Shown: piece after piece, positions 1 through 11,085 of the stretch
How the letters are laid out: each line of letters starts with the position of its first letter
Position numbering within the stretch: the stretch's first letter is position 1
Source of the DNA: Piper betle
Lineage: Eukaryota > Streptophyta > Magnoliopsida > Piperales > Piperaceae
DNA length: 64,000 nucleotides
Assembly (NCBI GenBank): GCA_033002965.1
Contig: JAURVB010001995.1
Coordinates: 1-64,000 of the forward strand
Reading direction: 5' to 3'
Notes under the pieces: model-generated
Told to the model about the DNA's origin: nothing
Databases searched by the model: none
What the model saw: only the letters and a program-made list of their open reading frames with translations
Program-made: the position numbers and the translations under genes

Positions 1-263
1 CAGGCAATTGCACGCTAGGCATGACAACGGATACGAAGGAATTGTATACAAATCAAGAACTACAATTTGGAAAGAAGACAACACCTGGTGGAGTAGAGAA
101 GGCACTTAAGGGGCTTTTAAGAAAAGCTGATCCGGCAGAATTGGTTGCTTTAAGAAGCTTATTAACCGATGACAAGGGAAACAATACTTTGGAAATTGTT
201 ACTCGCCTTATTGCAGAAGAGTTCCTGAACAGATCCAATGTGCATTCCTCCAAAATCTCATAA
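1..263 (+). pseudogene. Terminal exon fragment of an unidentified host gene (copy 1)
   Basis: The frame is open from base 3 to a TAA at 261-263 and encodes about 86 residues rich in Lys, Leu and Glu, including the stretch FGKKTTPGGVEKALKGLLRK, with no membrane segment. It is nearly identical to the exon at 14305-14652 but the window begins inside it, so its acceptor site is not visible. A shortened relative lies at about 6080-6240. The strong conservation of the frame between copies suggests it once was, or still is, the real C-terminal exon of a gene. I do not recognise the family. Whether this copy belongs to a working gene to the left cannot be judged from the window. Confidence 0.6.
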
Positions 264-1761
264 CAATTCCTCCTATTTTTTTCATCTTTTATACAAGTGA
301 TGCCTCGGGTATCAATTCTTTTTTATTAACATATGATGCCTGATCTGTACACGGAGAAATTCAATTTATGATAATGAAGGGAAAGTGAGATGGGAACACA
401 ATTTATGATAAATATGACACTATGTACTGTTTATTAAAAAATTTCTTATTTATTCTTTGCATTAGTAGAAAGTAGTATGGGAGAATAATTTTGAAGAATT
501 CAGGATCATCCTTTTAGCTCATAAATTAAATGTATATTACTTTAAATTCTATAAAATACATTGAATATATATTAATTTCCCCCTCCGGTCGACTCATTTC
601 GGCCAGCCTGTTCCTCCCTCTCCACTTAATGTCATCACCTAGCCGGGAACTTGCGGGCTTTTGCCCTGCTGATCCTAGTGACCCAAACTCTTTTCGCGTC
701 TTTTTCCCTCCTTAGAATGGTTGTAAATAGTTGATTGGTTTACTGTTTCACTGCATCATTTTTACTTCAAAATAAAGGATTCAAGTCGAACTTCAATGCA
801 AATGAAATCAAGTCGAACATCCAGTGAATCTGAGCTCCATTGAGCTGTTAACATCCCCTAAATATTTCTAAATTTTTATTTTTAAAAACAAACATTTACT
901 TTTAATAAAATAGTAATAGTAGAGACTCGACTTGACTCGAAGCTCGATAATTTACATTTGATATAATATTTTATATAATTTTTAGATATCCATTTATATA
1001 AAATATAAAAAATTAATCAATATAATTACATGATAATGATAGTTTTACATGATAATACAAAGATTTTGTTTCCAAACAAACTATTTGGCATAGAATTCAG
1101 ATAAAATTAAACTATTTAAACTTTCATAATTAATTTTATTTAAAATTTTATATATATATATATATATATAGTATATATATGGAAAATAATCAAACTTGCT
1201 CTTGTTCGACTAGAACTCAACTCAACTCAAACAATTTTGACATGGACTCAAACTCGAAATAAATGAGTTCATCTTGAGAATGGCTAAACTCAACCCGTCT
1301 TGCTCGATTAATACCCCTAGACTAATATTCATTTATACAAATAATAATTAGTATTATTCCAATGTTTAATTAAAATTTAAAACTATTATATTTTTAAAAA
1401 TTAGGTTAAACATAAATATATAATATAAGTGACACTAAATTTGTTATTTTGACAATATTTTAGAATTGTCAAAGAATTATGTAGCTCAAATTAAAATTTA
1501 TTAATTATTAATTATATTTTGGCTGTCGAAACCATTAAAAGTCGGTAACGACGGAGAGTAAGAAAAATGGTCAATGATAAATAGTAAGCCTTCGATTACA
1601 TTGTAACTGCACCGCTTACATCCATCTCTTTAGGACCTGTTTCGTTTGTATGCAGCGCCAAGCAAGCATTTTAGGCTGCTTTTCTTCCTCCTTGTTACGA
1701 GGTTGTGTATTTTCAGGCCCTGATGTGGGCCCTTCCATTGACGTCAGGAGTTTAACTCTTG
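264..1761. other. AT-rich intergenic stretch, no gene seen
   Basis: No coding signal is recognisable. Bases 264-400 still match the sequence downstream of the exon copy at 14653-14790 and then diverge. The stretch around 770-960 and 1195-1310 is rich in short Arg/Leu-like 'actcgaact' motifs that are common in plant non-autonomous DNA transposons, but I could not find convincing terminal inverted repeats. Confidence 0.5.
1149..1180. repeat. (TA)n microsatellite
   Basis: A run of alternating T and A of about 30 bases interrupted once by G, inside an AT-rich intergenic segment. Confidence 0.85.
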
Positions 1762-3025
1762 GAGATGACGGTTTTGGTCTCCCCAAAGTATAGTGGGTTA
1801 TAGGCTTTGCAGTAAATCCTTCTCTAACTTTTGTTCAACATTTCACATATATGTATGTTCTCTTCCATTGATGAGAGGAAGGTAGTAGTATTTATTCCTA
1901 GCTTTAAGGAGTCATCTTCCATTTTTGTACACTTGTTTTTAATTTCAAATTAGAAAAAAAGGGACAAAAAACAATACTCAGAGTTGAAGTTAGTTTGAGG
2001 GTAAGAATTACCCACATTTCTAAAAGAGAGAAGAAAGGCATCTATACTTATCTTTGACAAAAAAATTAATCAATATTTGGCATAATACTTTTGTTTGCCA
2101 ATGCTTGAGTATTGTTTATTCTTGTCTTTGCCATGCTTCCTTCCCTGGCTAATAGGCTATAAATGTATCACATAGTTTCTATTCCTCGTTGCCGATTATT
2201 AGACACAAGGTCTTCTTGGATCTGTTGTGTGACAAAATCAAGCTTCTTTGCCAGGTGAGTGGAATTAGTATTTGTCATCCTGTATGAATTATTAGTTCAA
2301 AGGCATATTTGGTTTGCCTTTTCTTTTTATTTCTTTTCGCCATAGCTTCCACAATGACTTCGTTAATCTGTTAGCTTACAAAATTAGAAATGTAATATTA
2401 TTCTAGTATTCCCTACAGTTCATGTTACAATGAGTATGATTATTACTATCACCATGATTGCCTTTGTTATTGTTTTGCTCATTATTTTGGACAATTGTTA
2501 CTTTTGCTAAAAAACCTTTTTTTTGATATTTGCAATGTAGTAGTTTCATGAATCAATATGCCGATCTATATAGATGAAGATCTCTGATTCCCAAAATTTC
2601 GACAGTGCATAAATCTTATTTTCCGTTCAAAATGGCTGATGAGTTGTGGGACTATTATACTCCTCGTACTAGATAAGAAAACATAACACTTAAATTAAAT
2701 AGATAATCCTTCTCTAACAATTCTGGCAACATAGATTTGCAAATTCAATAAACACAAAATAGCTTTATGTTTGGTGTGGATCAAGAATGCCTCCAATTTT
2801 TTTTCCTGCTCTAATATTTTCTTTATTAGTAGTGTTTAAAATCTAATTTAAGATTCTAAAACGTTTATTGGCATCAATGAATTATTTTTGCAGAAAAAGA
2901 AGAAGAAATCTCAAATCATTAGGATTTAGGGATGAAATTTAAACTAGATGAGTTACAAGTTTCTCAAGTGATTAATCATTTGGGTAAATGACCTAAAACT
3001 CATTTTCAGAATAATGCTCTGACAT
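1762..3025 (+). repeat. Segmental duplication A: 5' non-coding part
   Basis: This segment aligns almost base for base with 11086-12369. Shared landmarks are the start 'gagatgacggttttggtctc', the 'ctataaatgtatcacatag' segment (2158 and 11489), the 'ttgccaggtgagt' junction and the 'gcagaaaaagaagaag' stretch near 2892 and 12223. It lies directly 5' of the RPP13-like coding sequence in both copies and probably holds the promoter and a 5' intron: 'ttgccag|gtgagt' at about 2250 looks like a donor and 'tttttgcag' at about 2886 like an acceptor. The copies differ by scattered substitutions and small indels, for example 8 bases missing in A near 1810. Confidence 0.75.
2158..2200 (+). promoter_or_regulatory. 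Possible core promoter of the RPP13-like gene (copy A)
   Basis: A TATA-like 'ctataaatg' lies near 2158-2166, about 70-90 bases ahead of a plausible splice donor at about 2252. The same motif is kept in copy B near 11489. No transcription data are available, so this is an inference from position and sequence only. Confidence 0.3.
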
Positions 3026-4354
3026 TTCAAATCGTTGAGGAACTTGTGTGAGGGTGGATCCTGCCAGCCTAGACCAAGCAATTTCTGATGCTAATAGTCA
3101 GAAGTTTTTCGCATTTGATTCTGAACGCAGACCAATGTCTTGGTCATTTGGAGGTGCTCCTCACGCTTGCTTGAAGAGAATTCAACAATATCAAATAGCA
3201 AGCGTTTCTCCTCCGACTGATTCATGCGAGCTCATCTCATTGCTTAACACATCCGGGCAGAACATTTTGTTCTTCAAAGATGTTCATTATAAATTGGAGA
3301 ACTTGAAAGTTTTGCAGCTGGGAAGGTTGTCTAACAGTGGTGACCATCACCCAGTTCAAATTGTTAACACTGATGCTTTCTCCGAATTTTTGTTGTCTCT
3401 CAAAAGCTTAAGGTTACTTGGCTTGCAAGGTGTTTTTGGGGTCAAAGAGTTACCTAGGAACCTCAATGAGTTATCCAATTTGGTGATATTAGATTTAAGA
3501 GCATGTAATGGCTTGGAAAGTTTACCATCTAGTGTTGGTGAGTTGAGAAATCTGACTCATTTGGATGTGTCACAATGTTACAAACTTGAGTATTTTCCGA
3601 GTAGCATACAACATCTGGAGCAACTACAAGTGCTAAAAGGATTCGTATTTGGTTATCCTAAACACGATGATCAGGCTGACCTGACCCACCTTGTAAGGAT
3701 GAAGAAGCTTAGAAAATTAAGTGTCGACTTTAGCGAAAAGTCTATTATTTCGAGCTCACAGTTGGAAGCAGGGAAGAAGATGGAGAGCCTTCGTTCTCTT
3801 ACTATTACTTGGAGAAGTAAAAAAAGCTTCGATCAATTCATTTGGAGGCTCTCCAACATTAGATTGGATTCCGGCGAGCTTAGAGAAATTGGATCTTTGC
3901 TGCTTCCCATTGAAAAATGCACCCCAAAATCTTTGTCCGGAAAATCTGCCGCATTTGTTGAGACTCTATTTTAGGGGCGGCAATTTAAGAGACCTTCGAG
4001 GCTTTGCCCCTCAAAATGGGGTTCAATGGAGTATTGAAGTGGTACGTTTTAAGCATTTACAAGGGTTGGAAGTCGATCCAGACATGCTGCCCAAGTATTT
4101 CTCTCGCATAATCTCAGCGGAAATAATGGAATGCCACAAACTTGAAGGTACAGAAAATGGATGGTACAAATATCGAAGGGGCGTAACAACTGAAACTTGG
4201 AAGAGAGTGGATGAAGATATTGAACGTGAGGGTGGACGCGAAAAGTATGGCCCTCTCATTGTAACCAACTATGATGCAGAAGTGAGAGAAGAGTATATAC
4301 TCAATATTATGTGTGTAGCCATGCAGCAAAAGGTGGCTAAGGCCATGGTTCTTG
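3026..4354 (+). pseudogene. RPP13-like disease resistance protein, LRR half (copy A, N-terminus deleted)
   Basis: The sequence encodes the C-terminal part of a plant CC/winged-helix/LRR resistance protein of the RPP13-like protein 4 group. An open frame runs from about 3045 to 3974, with leucine-rich repeats such as LKSLRLLGLQGV, LVILDLRACNGLESLPSSVG and LTHLDVSQCYKLEYFPSSI. Near 3865 the homologous reading moves by one frame and continues (KLDLCCFPLKNAPQNLCPENLPHLLRLYFRGGNLRDL) to about 4317, so one indel breaks the gene. The coiled-coil and winged-helix part seen in copy B (12370-13018) is missing. The deletion joins 'gacatttca' to 'aaatcgttgagg' at about 3022-3032, with TTCA present at both ends in copy B. 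It lacks a start and is very probably non-functional as it stands. Confidence 0.75.
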
Positions 4355-4361
4355 CCTGCAA

Positions 4362-4934
4362 ATGTGTTCACTTATTCTTCAGAGGCGGGGCAGTATTATT
4401 TTTCTTTATTCTGTCCTATTATGTCCTACCATCCTCTTCCTTCAGTTCATATATTACCATCCTCTTCTAGTCCTTGCTCTTCTTGTCCTCTACCTTCTTC
4501 TTCTCAAGTTCAAAACTTCTTTTATGATCATAGCACTTGCAATGCTGACTGTTCTAGTTGGTGAGTTTGCTAAACGAACAGTTGTGGCCATTGTTCAGAT
4601 GGAGCCGAGTGCATTTCTCCTCGGAGTTGGATTTTTTAGCTTTTGTGAATTAGTTCTTGCTCGGTTCTTTACTCGGTCAGGAGCACCTTTATTCATGGTG
4701 GTGCTTTTCCTAGTTCGGCCAAGGTGGGTGAAATTGAAAATGGCTTCCTTCTTCCTTGGACTGGGGCTCTTTGCCTTGTCTTACCTTTCCGTAGTCATTG
4801 GAAAGGTACCCTTAATAGTTGTACTACTTCTATTGCTCTCCCTGGGAACTTTATCCTTAGCGACTTTTGATCTTCAAATAGGTGGAAGAGCTGGAGTAGA
4901 AAAACTAACTGAATTGTTACTATATTGGTGGTAA
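4362..4934 (+). CDS. Hydrophobic membrane-like ORF of unknown function
   Basis: An open frame of 190 codons overlaps and follows the tail of the LRR pseudogene in another frame. It is strongly hydrophobic, with about five candidate membrane segments (for example LLVLALLVLYLLLLKF, FMIIALAMLTVLV, FLLGVGFFSFCELVLARFF, FFLGLGLFALSYLSVV and VPLIVVLLLLLSLGTLSLA) separated by short basic loops. It has no counterpart in copy B, where this interval is deleted. I do not recognise a family. It may be a shifted C-terminal extension of the upstream gene, a remnant of another gene, or a chance frame, although five regularly spaced segments make pure chance less likely. Confidence 0.4.
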   Translation: MCSLILQRRGSIIFLYSVLLCPTILFLQFIYYHPLLVLALLVLYLLLLKFKTSFMIIALAMLTVLVGEFAKRTVVAIVQMEPSAFLLGVGFFSFCELVLARFFTRSGAPLFMVVLFLVRPRWVKLKMASFFLGLGLFALSYLSVVIGKVPLIVVLLLLLSLGTLSLATFDLQIGGRAGVEKLTELLLYWW

Positions 4935-5360
4935 AAATCTTTTTATCTATCCATCTATAACCAGGGAGTTTAGAGGTAAGATGGATTTAATGCTATTTTG
5001 GAAGAGGTCATTATTTTTAGAGATTTATCAGCCAGCTTGTCGCAAGGAAGGGCACTTCTTGAAGACGATTGGCAAAGTCAGAAGGGAGAGGAAGGGTTCT
5101 AGGCAGAAGAAGACACCTCAATAGATGATAAATTGGCACTCTGTGATTGGTCGGACCAATATAAATCAGCGGTAATCTCAAGCTGTAAGGCTTCGCTTTA
5201 TGACTCAATCCTGTCGTCCACGTTTAGGGACAGTTGACATATTTGTAACATGAATAAGTTGTATGGTCTTACGATTGGTTTGGGCCTTTGGTCAGTACTA
5301 CAATAACCATTTTCTCATAATTAAATTAACCTCCATTTTTTGCTACAATCTCTCAAAAAA
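4935..5360. repeat. Non-coding duplicated segment with a third partial copy
   Basis: Bases about 4980-5170 match 15222-15420, and bases about 5195-5360 match 13285-13460. The two matches go to different places, which shows that the copies downstream have been rearranged. No gene is seen here. Confidence 0.65.
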
Positions 5361-6240
5361 GTTTGGATAGACTAATCCGTCAGAAGAGTCCACACATGGC
5401 AAAGGTGGTGAGAAGAGCGAACTCCATTGTTGTTGAGCTTGTTGAAGTTGGAGCAGTAATGCCTGAAAAATGTCCTCGAATTGTCGGGCTATAATTCTAA
5501 ACGGTATTATTTTGATTCTAAATTATTCAGTGCAGGATGAAGAAGTCGAATCAAATACTTGAACATATTTTGATTCGTCCAAAATGTGGTTGCGTGTCTA
5601 AGATTCTCAAATCGAGCCACCTTGGACCATTAAAGGTAAATAGATTTGTATGTGTATGTGGTTATGTTGAGCTGTGGTGCATTACATATTGCTTATTATT
5701 GGTAGCATCTGCTCAGGTGTTAGTGTTGAGACTTATGAGCCTATGTTGATTAAGTTTTCCATGGTTGCTTGAAGTTTGGGCAGATTAAACTCGATGGGTT
5801 TTACTTGATTAATTCTCATGTTTGGCTCATAAGCACAACATCCGCTTTCTTGAACAAATGCTATGATATAAGACAATATATGAATGCAATAGAGATGATC
5901 TTTAATTACTTGACAAACCCATACTCATTCAAGAGTGGATCACAGATTGACTGAGCTTTATCTACTAATTGGTATTTTTGTTTTCAGGAAATTAATCGAC
6001 GTCATTAAAATATTGGAGCTCCAAAATCCGCCTGCAAGAAGCAAGTGCCAACTCACACAATTAGTTGCTTCTACACATCAAGAACAGTTTGGAAAGAAGA
6101 CAACACCTGGTGGGGTATAGAACGTATTGGTTAAGGGACTTCTAAGAAAAGCTGATCCCGGCGGTACTGGTTGATTTAAGAAGCTTGTTCCTGATCAGAC
6201 CCAATTTGTTTTCCTCCAAACTCTCACAACAATTCCTCAA
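5361..6240 (+). pseudogene. Exon remnants of the unidentified gene, duplication A
   Basis: This matches 13450-14290. Recognisable exon pieces are 'SLDR..RQKSPHMAKVVRRAN' (about 5365-5480), 'RPKCGCVSKILKSSHLGPL' (about 5570-5635), a DIRQYMNAIEMIFNYL piece (about 5865-5915), and a short form of the terminal exon after the acceptor 'ttgttttcag' at about 5988. The terminal exon is interrupted by a stop at 6118-6120 and internally deleted, so that 'gaagcttgtt' jumps to 'cctgatcagacc' near 6180. The same pieces also occur at 10670-10975, which implies at least three copies of this gene in the window. Function not recognised. Confidence 0.55.
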
Positions 6241-6984
6241 TTTTTTTTACTTATTGTTTTTTCTTGTGGAAAACGCCTCAAGTATCAATTCATTTGTTTT
6301 GCTTCTAACTGATGCGGTGTGATGCCTTAATTGTGCATGGAAAAAGTCCAATTAATGATAAAGGGAAAGATAGGATCACATTCTTTTACAGCTTCCTTCA
6401 TAGTTGCTAGAAATACATCGTGGGTTGTCTCGTTATCTTTAACATCTTAGTTAATGCCAATCAAATGTGTAAGACCTAAATAGTACGGGAACATGTTTAA
6501 GGATTATCATTTCGTTAATGCCAATCAAAATCTACTCTAAATACTACTGGAAAATTGGCTCCGGCTATTGTTCACAATGAGTAAGACCTAATTTATTAAT
6601 GCCTAAGGATTAAGCCTAATTCATCGCTTTAAATTAACCTAGGTTTGAGTATCTATATACACATCTTCATTAATTTGGACTCATGTGACGCTAATTTTTA
6701 GAGGATCTTACCTTTACTAATTTGGACTTATTAGGCCCTAGGTGGCTAGACCTTAACTGCTCCTAACTAAGACCAATCGCTTCTGGGTAAGGGCGGCTGG
6801 ATCTTGCTACCCTTTGCCCTGGGGTGGCTGCTACGGATGATTGGTTATAACTGGTAGTCACAAAGTTCATTAACCTGTTTTCTAATTTAAATCTCATTAT
6901 GGTCATGTATGACAATTCATATATTACTTCTCCACTTTTAAATAATTATACTTTATTCTCCCACGGTTGATAATATAAAAAAAT
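6241..6984. other. Intergenic stretch, nothing recognised
   Basis: AT-rich sequence without a coding frame or repeat that I could match elsewhere in the window. Confidence 0.5.
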
Positions 6985-7009
6985 TTCTTTTATTTTTGAA
7001 AAAAACTAA

Positions 7010-8040
7010 TTGAGTGATGAGGGCAGATTTGTCCTATTAAGGTATGCTACAGATCTTCATCCCAATTCAAATTTTCAAACACCCATCAAGACGCCTCCCG
7101 TCTTCTCATGTCCCCACTCCCGACCACCTCCTTCCTCCAATCCATTCTTCCATCTTTTCACCATTCGAATCGTAGATCAACCACCGACCCAAAGATCGTA
7201 GATTCGTTCCTCGTTGATTGGGTAATGGCCTTTTTAAAAAAAAAATTTCTTTTCTCGTTTTCGTCAGTTGATCGGAGTTTGTATGGCAGAAAGTTGTTTA
7301 GGGTTAGCCCGGTGGCGCTTAAAAGTGATCTGGCTTTAATCAGAATGGCTACTGTGCTGATTTATTTTCTTTTTGGGCGGCTTTTGTATGGTGATCGGTT
7401 GTTTGAGGTGATGTATTATGGATGTAATTGGAAGCCACTGATCAAAATTTGGAATTATTATAGTCTATATTTATGATTCTCTTTTGTAGAATTGAGTTGT
7501 TTGGCCGTCAATACTGGGAATTTCTTTTTGGGGATTTGTATCTCGACCTTTGGTTGATGAATATTTTTTTATCCTCGTATAACTTTGTCCGTTCCTCACA
7601 CAGTTTTTTTTTCTTTTTAATAGAAAAAGAAGTCATTTTATTTGGTTTTGGTATGATCATAGCTAGTTTTGTTTTTGGATGTACATTGTTAAGATTGTTC
7701 CTTGATTTTTGTTTGAAGTTGCACCACAAAGTTAGTGGGGATTGATATAGATAATTTTTGCTGAGTTTATTCCATTGACTACGCCAATTTCCGATTTTTC
7801 ATTTAGTAGGTTTATTGAAAAAATTTAGAACTGTGGGTTGTTCTTTGTTTGTGGCTGTGATATAGAATTTGGCATTTGGATTGAAGATTCAGATTCAACC
7901 GTGGCTTCAGGAGGGAATTCAATTGAGAATGATAATTCACAATGTGTCAAAGTGGCTGTGAACATACGACCTTTAATCGCATCAGAGCGGCTTGTTGGTT
8001 GCACCGATTGTATCAATTTTACTCGAGGAGAACCACAGGT
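7010..8040 (+). pseudogene. 5' end of a KIN-4-type kinesin gene (first coding exon only)
   Basis: Bases about 7863-8040 encode ...SQCVKVAVNIRPLIASERL followed by VGCTDCINFTRGEPQ, the start of a kinesin motor domain (first beta strand and loop) as found in plant KIN-4 chromokinesins. The exon ends at a donor 'cacag|gttttt' at 8040, where KIN-4 genes usually split the motor domain. Upstream, 7080-7220 is pyrimidine-rich and ends in 'ttggg|taatg', resembling a 5' UTR exon and donor, so 7222-7860 would be a leader intron. No P-loop (GQTGSGKT) or later motor exon occurs in the window, and a copia element follows. There is no ATG in the expected place. I read this as a detached 5' fragment; a very long intron is the alternative. 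Confidence 0.6.
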
Positions 8041-8577
8041 TTTTATATGTAAAAGTTTTTGTTTTTTAATGATTTTTCCATCTTTTAATATTTGTAAAAG
8101 TATTTAATGTTTACTTAAATGATGTGCATTCCTCAGTTTTTAAAAGGTACATGATATGATTGGTTTAACGGAGTTCAAGTGGGGTTTATCGGGTTTAGAA
8201 TATTCTAATATATATTTTAAATACAATTTTCAATAACATATTATTCTAACTCTAAATGTACGGAGTATTTATGTCATACATAAGTAAACAAGTGATAGTA
8301 ATCACAACATCTTTTACCACCTCTTTGGTACAAATAAGTGATCACAGACCAAACAAATGATATTTTATACATGAGTAGCAAAAAAGTTATACATATAGAC
8401 GTCATTCGAGAACAAATAACAACTGCAAAACCCAACGAGCTTTTCACCCATAAGATACCAAAGAATGGCAATATTTACCTTTTGGTCTTACATAAATATG
8501 ATCAAGACATATTTGCTAGATATACATAATGGTATTTAAAATTTGACAAGTTTATGTTAGATAACTAGATTTGCCAG
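8041..8577. other. Intron or intergenic remnant, nothing recognised
   Basis: AT-rich sequence between the kinesin exon and the copia fragment, with no coding match. Confidence 0.5.
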
Positions 8578-8623
8578 GAGCAATTCAGACCACTGTGTAT
8601 ATCTACAAAAGTTTAATGATGGC

Positions 8624-9455
8624 AATTATATTATTTTAACTTTGTATGTAGATGACATACTTGTTGCATGGACTTGTACGGAGAAAATTGTTGAACTCAA
8701 AGTGTAGGTTAGTCAAGAGTTTTTCCGTGAAGGACTTGGGTGAAGCAAAACAACTTCTTGGGATGCAAATTACCTGAAATAAGAAAAGCCAAGTTGTGGT
8801 TATCTAAGAAGGGTATGTGAAGAAAGTTCTTGAGAGATTCAACATGAATGGATCTAAGCTAGTGACTACTACTTTGGGTAGTAAATTCCAATTGTCAAAA
8901 GAACAAGGTGCTAAGAGTGAGGAGGATAAAGCTCACATGAAAACGGTGCCTTATGCTTCAGCTATTGGAAGTCTTATGTATGTTATGGTGAGTACAAGAC
9001 CAGATATTGCACATGCAGTGGGAGTAGTCGAGTAGATTCATGAAAAACCCAGGAAAAGAACACTGGAAGGGAGTGAAATTATTTTTAGGTATTTGAAAGA
9101 AACTTCTAATTACTGTTTGTGTTTTGGGGGTGATAATATTGATGTGCAAGGTTATGTAGACTCAGACCATGCTAGAAATAAAGACAATGACAGGAGTACA
9201 TTTGGATACATCTTTACAGTTGGTGGAACCGCTGTGAGTTGGGTTTCCAAATTGCAAAAGATAGATGCTCTATCTTCAACTAAGGTTGAATATGTGGCTG
9301 CTACAGAAGCTAGCAAGGAGTATATTTGGATTAAAACTTTAATGAATGAGTTAGGTTTTAATGGGGTTGATTGCAGGTTCTACAGTGATAGTCAAAGTGC
9401 AATCCATTTAGCTAAGAACTCGGCATCTCATTTTAGGCCAAGCATATCTGGTTAA
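8624..9455 (+). pseudogene. Copia reverse transcriptase C-terminus and RNase H
   Basis: The catalytic YVDD box of copia reverse transcriptase is at 8645-8656 (YVDDILVA). Broken frames follow with KKVLERFNMNGSK, the conserved MKTVPYASAIGSLMY (about 8938-8982) and RPDIAHAVGVV, then RNase H with GYVDSDHARNKDNDRSTFGY, ALSSTKVEYVAATEASKE and the FYSDSQSAIHLAKN box. There are stops after HAVGVVE (about 9033) and frameshifts around 8700-8800 and 9050, and the protein ends early at 9453. It cannot act alone. Confidence 0.85.
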
Positions 9456-9684
9456 GGTATCATTTTATCATATCTTTGTTAGAAGAAGTAAAATTGAAGT
9501 TGGTGAAGATAGATGGTAAAAAGAATCTGGCGGACATGTTGACTAAACCGGTGGAGGGACAAAAGTTGAGTTTTTGCTCAACTTTGGTGAACTTGCACTA
9601 ACATGCAGGTGAAGGACTTATGCAACGAACAAGTGGAGGAAAAATCAGGACTGGTGTGTTCCAATTGGACTCCAAGTGGGAGAT

Positions 9685-10213
9685 TGTTAATATTTGTAAT
9701 TATATTAATGATATGTAGCTCATTGTCACATTCAGAATACTAACAAAATCTCGGAATATCAACAGAGGTGGTTGTTTGTTGTTCCATTGAAGATGAAGGG
9801 TCTCAAAGCTTCTCTATAAATATGGCCTCATTTGCCTCATTATAAGACAAGACATAATGTGAGTAGATAAAGAGAGAAAAGAGAGAATATAGAGATAAGA
9901 AGAGGGATCAATATTATTCACTAGTTTAATCTTATATAGAGTATTGAGAGAGAGAAATCTTATAATCTCAATAGTATAGGTTGGGCGAGTAATCTTCTTG
10001 TACATCTCTATATGTTTGATAGGATGTAATCTTTGGTTGAAGTAGTGAATTGTTCGTTGTTGTCCCGTGGTTTTTAATTCTCGATAAAAGGAGGGTTTTT
10101 CACGTTAAATCTCTGTTTTTGTGGTTTTGTTTTATCTTATTTGTCAGGCATTATTTTCCTATATATTGTATTCACTGTTGTTGATCTCCAACTTTTGGGG
10201 ATTTTTCTCAACA
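9685..10213 (+). mobile_element. Copia 3' LTR
   Basis: The LTR starts with TGTTAATATT directly after a purine-rich tract (ccaagtgggagat, about 9672-9684) and ends in CTCAACA. The TGTTA...(T)AACA ends form the usual short inverted repeat. A TATAAATA box at 9815-9822 would be the element's promoter. The right end could be 10213 or 10215. Confidence 0.75.
9815..9822 (+). promoter_or_regulatory. TATA box of the copia LTR
   Basis: TATAAATA, about 130 bases into the LTR, is the standard position for the U3 promoter of a plant copia LTR. Confidence 0.5.
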
Positions 10214-10975
10214 CAACGGACATTCTTCCATTTCCAAGTTTGCACACATTTCCACGAGTCTGGCAAAAAGTGATATGAATACTGCTTCAAATTGCTCTAA
10301 CAATACACACGATTCATCAGAAAACAGTGCCTCAGCTCTGAAGGGAAGGGGACCTGAAGTTGTTTCAGATATAGATAAAGAAAGTGTTGTACTATGTCCT
10401 GGGAATGTTCAAGTTCAAGTTGAAAAAGAAAATTGTAGAGCTAAATCAAATGTTGTTGGGCATGGACTCACCAAATGGTTTTCTGGGTGCATCAAATAGT
10501 CATGCACAAACTATTCAAACTTGCTTTAGTGAACATTTAAATAAGGAGGCTAAAGATGAAATCTCAGAGTGCAGTTTTAGTTCGAGGTCCGAGGAGAAAT
10601 TAGGGCCTGGTGATGGGACTTTATCACAATCTCAAAATAGTTTGGACAGATTAAACCGTCAAAAAGGTCCACGCATTGCAAAGGTGGTGAGAAGAGTGAA
10701 CTGCATTGTTGAGCTTCTTGAAGTTGGGGCAGTTATGCCGAGCAAATTGTGGTTGAACAATCGGGCTATATTTCTAAATGGTATTACAGTTTTTTATAGT
10801 AATTTGTTACAGATGATGATTTGAATTTCTTATGATGATTCTTTTTATCTGAGTGTAGGGTTTAGAAGTCGAGTCAAGTACTTGAGCATATTTGATCCGA
10901 ACTAAAATGTGCTATTATGTGTCTGAGATTCTTGAATCAAGCCAGCTTGGACCATTATTTAAGGTAATTAAATTC
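10214..10975 (+). pseudogene. Internal exons of the unidentified host gene
   Basis: One frame (about 10222-10499) encodes a Ser/Asn-rich stretch (NTASNCSNNTHDSSENSAS). The neighbouring frame then carries SHAQTIQTCFSEHLNKEA, RLNRQKGPRIAKVVRRVNC and IVELLEVGAVMPSKLWLNN to about 10790, so a frameshift near 10470-10490 is likely. After an apparent intron (about 10790-10856, ending 'gtgtag') another exon piece reads ..IRTKMCYYVSEILESSQLGP to a donor 'aag|gtaatt' at about 10961. Related, more decayed pieces are at 5365-5640 and 13450-13725. It is basic and probably soluble. I cannot name it. Confidence 0.5.
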
Positions 10976-11085
10976 AACATTTTTGAGGATGTTCCGGTCT
11001 AAGGTTGTGGTGATATATGCTTGGAAAAGCAATGTCCCGTCTTATATTAGCGTCCATATGCACTGCATTTTGATATATGTCTCTT

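Larger units (their letters stand above)
8578..10213 (+). mobile_element. Ty1/copia retrotransposon, 5'-truncated, with 3' LTR
   Basis: Only the 3' end of a copia element remains: the second half of reverse transcriptase, RNase H, a polypurine tract and the 3' LTR. Gag, protease, integrase and the 5' LTR are absent. It sits between the kinesin fragment and fragments of the unidentified gene. A target-site duplication cannot be tested because the 5' end is missing. Confidence 0.85.

Noticed and set aside
770..1320. Possible hAT-type MITE with 'actcgaact' motifs and 'cccctag' end
   Set aside because: I could not find matching terminal inverted repeats or an 8-bp target duplication.
7010..7745. 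Hydrophobic ORFs in 7108-7745
   Set aside because: They fall in the presumed leader intron of the kinesin fragment, are T-rich and have no domain.
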